From contig PLRZ01000366.1 of NCBI GenBank assembly GCA_003164075.1, positions 1 to 6,442 of the forward strand: a stretch of DNA of 6,442 nucleotides, read 5' to 3'. The translations under genes were made by a program, and so were the position numbers. Shown here in pieces: positions 5,799-6,442 of this stretch. Origin of the DNA: Bryobacterales bacterium (GTDB taxonomy: Bacteria; Acidobacteriota; Terriglobia; Bryobacterales; Bryobacteraceae). Positions within the stretch are counted from its first letter, which is position 1; each line of letters starts with the position of its first letter. The notes under the pieces are model-generated. The model did no database searches. It was not told the origin of the DNA and saw only the letters and a list, made by a program, of their open reading frames with translations.

Positions 5799-6442
5799 TC
5801 ACAGCGCCTTTTGAACCGCGGCCAGCAAATCCTTCTCGGTGAGACTTTCGTTGAAGCGTTCGACTTCCTTGCCGGCGCGATCGAAAACCACCGTGACGGG
5901 GTACGACTCCAACTTGTACTTCGTGGCCAGTGCGTCGCCACCCATCCCCACAGTGTAGTCGATGGGGTGCTTCTGCAGGAAGTGCCGCACCTTGTCGGCG
6001 CCTTCGTCGCCCATATCGATGCCGATCACGGCCACGCCCTTGGACGCGAAATCGCTGTGTACCTTATTGAACGTCGGAAGCTCTCCCACGCAGGGGATGC
6101 ACCAGGTGGCCCAGAAGTTTACCACCACTACTTTGCCGTTCAGAGCCGCGGTGTCGAGGGGCGTGCCTTCGAGCGTGTTCAACCCGGGGAGATCGATCGT
6201 CGCGGACACGGCGGCTGGAGCCGGCGCGGCCTGATGAGTTTTTTGCAGCCAGGCGAGATATTTCGCAACCTCACCAGCGCCGTTCGTGCGGCCTTCGTCC
6301 CACTTGTCGACCAGCTTCCCATCGGAATCCAGAATCACGTAAAAGGGCGTGGCCACCGTGCCGAACCGATCCAATTCCAGCTTGCCGTTGGCCTCGGACG
6401 CGGCGTCGGTGCCATCGGTGTACAGTTCCAGCAGGACGAAAT
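5799..6442 (-). CDS. DsbD-like thioredoxin domain fused to a TlpA-like thioredoxin domain (partial, N-terminus beyond window)
   Basis: The minus-strand frame is open from the right edge (first full codon 6440) to TGA at 5801-5799, giving 213 residues. Residues 1 to about 65 (FVLLELYTDGTDAASEANGK, RFGTVATPFYVILDSDGKLV, AKYLAWLQ) match the end of the C-terminal thioredoxin domain of DsbD-type disulfide reductases; its CxxC would lie outside the window. A short Ala/Pro linker (AAPAPAAVSA) leads to a complete TlpA/ResA-like domain: DLPGLNTLEGTPLDTAALNG, NFWATWCIPC with the redox pair at 6101-6099 and 6092-6090, GVAVIGIDMGDEG, and the cis-Pro strand ESYPVTVVFD. The expected role is periplasmic or extracytoplasmic thiol-disulfide exchange, such as reducing proteins for cytochrome c maturation. 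It converges on the hicBA remnant with only about 20 bp between. Its last 26 codons are duplicated at 2353-2430. TTG 6374 is not the start; reading continues upstream. Confidence 0.85.
   Translation of the reverse strand, partial: FVLLELYTDGTDAASEANGKLELDRFGTVATPFYVILDSDGKLVDKWDEGRTNGAGEVAKYLAWLQKTHQAAPAPAAVSATIDLPGLNTLEGTPLDTAALNGKVVVVNFWATWCIPCVGELPTFNKVHSDFASKGVAVIGIDMGDEGADKVRHFLQKHPIDYTVGMGGDALATKYKLESYPVTVVFDRAGKEVERFNESLTEKDLLAAVQKAL
5804..5881 (+). repeat. 78-bp imperfect direct repeat, copy B (in the live thioredoxin gene)
   Basis: This is the counterpart of 2353-2430 in the same orientation, about 83% identical with no gaps. It covers the final codons of the DsbD/TlpA-like gene. 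The last 35 bp of the match toward 5881 have a single mismatch. Confidence 0.85.

Noticed and set aside
1..6442. CRISPR array, tRNA, rRNA, or intact transposase/integrase
   Set aside because: No regularly spaced repeats, cloverleaf-like segments or transposase/integrase motifs were seen by eye on either strand.

Overview
The window looks like chromosomal DNA from a GC-rich soil-type bacterium, most likely an acidobacterium of the Solibacter/Bryobacter kind. This is inference. It rests on the high-GC core genes, on a decayed gene resembling the C-terminal part of the 'VWFA-related Acidobacterial domain' proteins, and on a DsbD-type thioredoxin domain followed by a TlpA-like domain. No rRNA or tRNA is present to settle it.

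Layout. (1) Positions 1-1827, minus strand: a compact osmoprotectant-type ABC importer operon of ATPase, permease and lipoprotein substrate-binding protein (cut by the left edge), with 4-bp and 31-bp gene overlaps. (2) About 1840-2460, minus strand: two gene corpses. One is a VWFA-type remnant with two in-frame stops and a frameshift. The other is a remnant of the last codons of a thioredoxin/TlpA gene, about 83% identical over 78 bp to the end of the live gene at the right edge. (3) 2547-5011, plus strand: an accessory block with an orphan open frame, an uncharacterised soluble protein interrupted by a -1 frameshift exactly at a T TTT TTC heptamer, and an uncharacterised two-helix membrane protein with a TPR-like C-terminal half, visibly lower in GC than the flanks. 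(4) 5012-5778, plus strand: a non-coding or degraded spacer, then an intact hicB-like antitoxin gene overlapping (GTGA) a broken hicA toxin gene that has lost its frame near the start and the segment normally carrying the catalytic histidine. (5) 5799-6442, minus strand: the C-terminal part of a DsbD-like/TlpA thiol-disulfide protein, cut by the right edge.

Reading it together: two housekeeping-type transcription units on the minus strand (osmoprotectant uptake, periplasmic thiol chemistry) flank about 4 kb of plus-strand accessory genes and debris. The middle behaves like an insertion and decay hot spot. The duplicated thioredoxin 3' end at both of its sides, the decayed toxin-antitoxin pair and the base-composition change all point that way. 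The best candidates for something undescribed are the frameshifted 226-residue protein at 2788-3467 and the neighbouring membrane-TPR protein at 3716-5011. I recognise neither as a named family.
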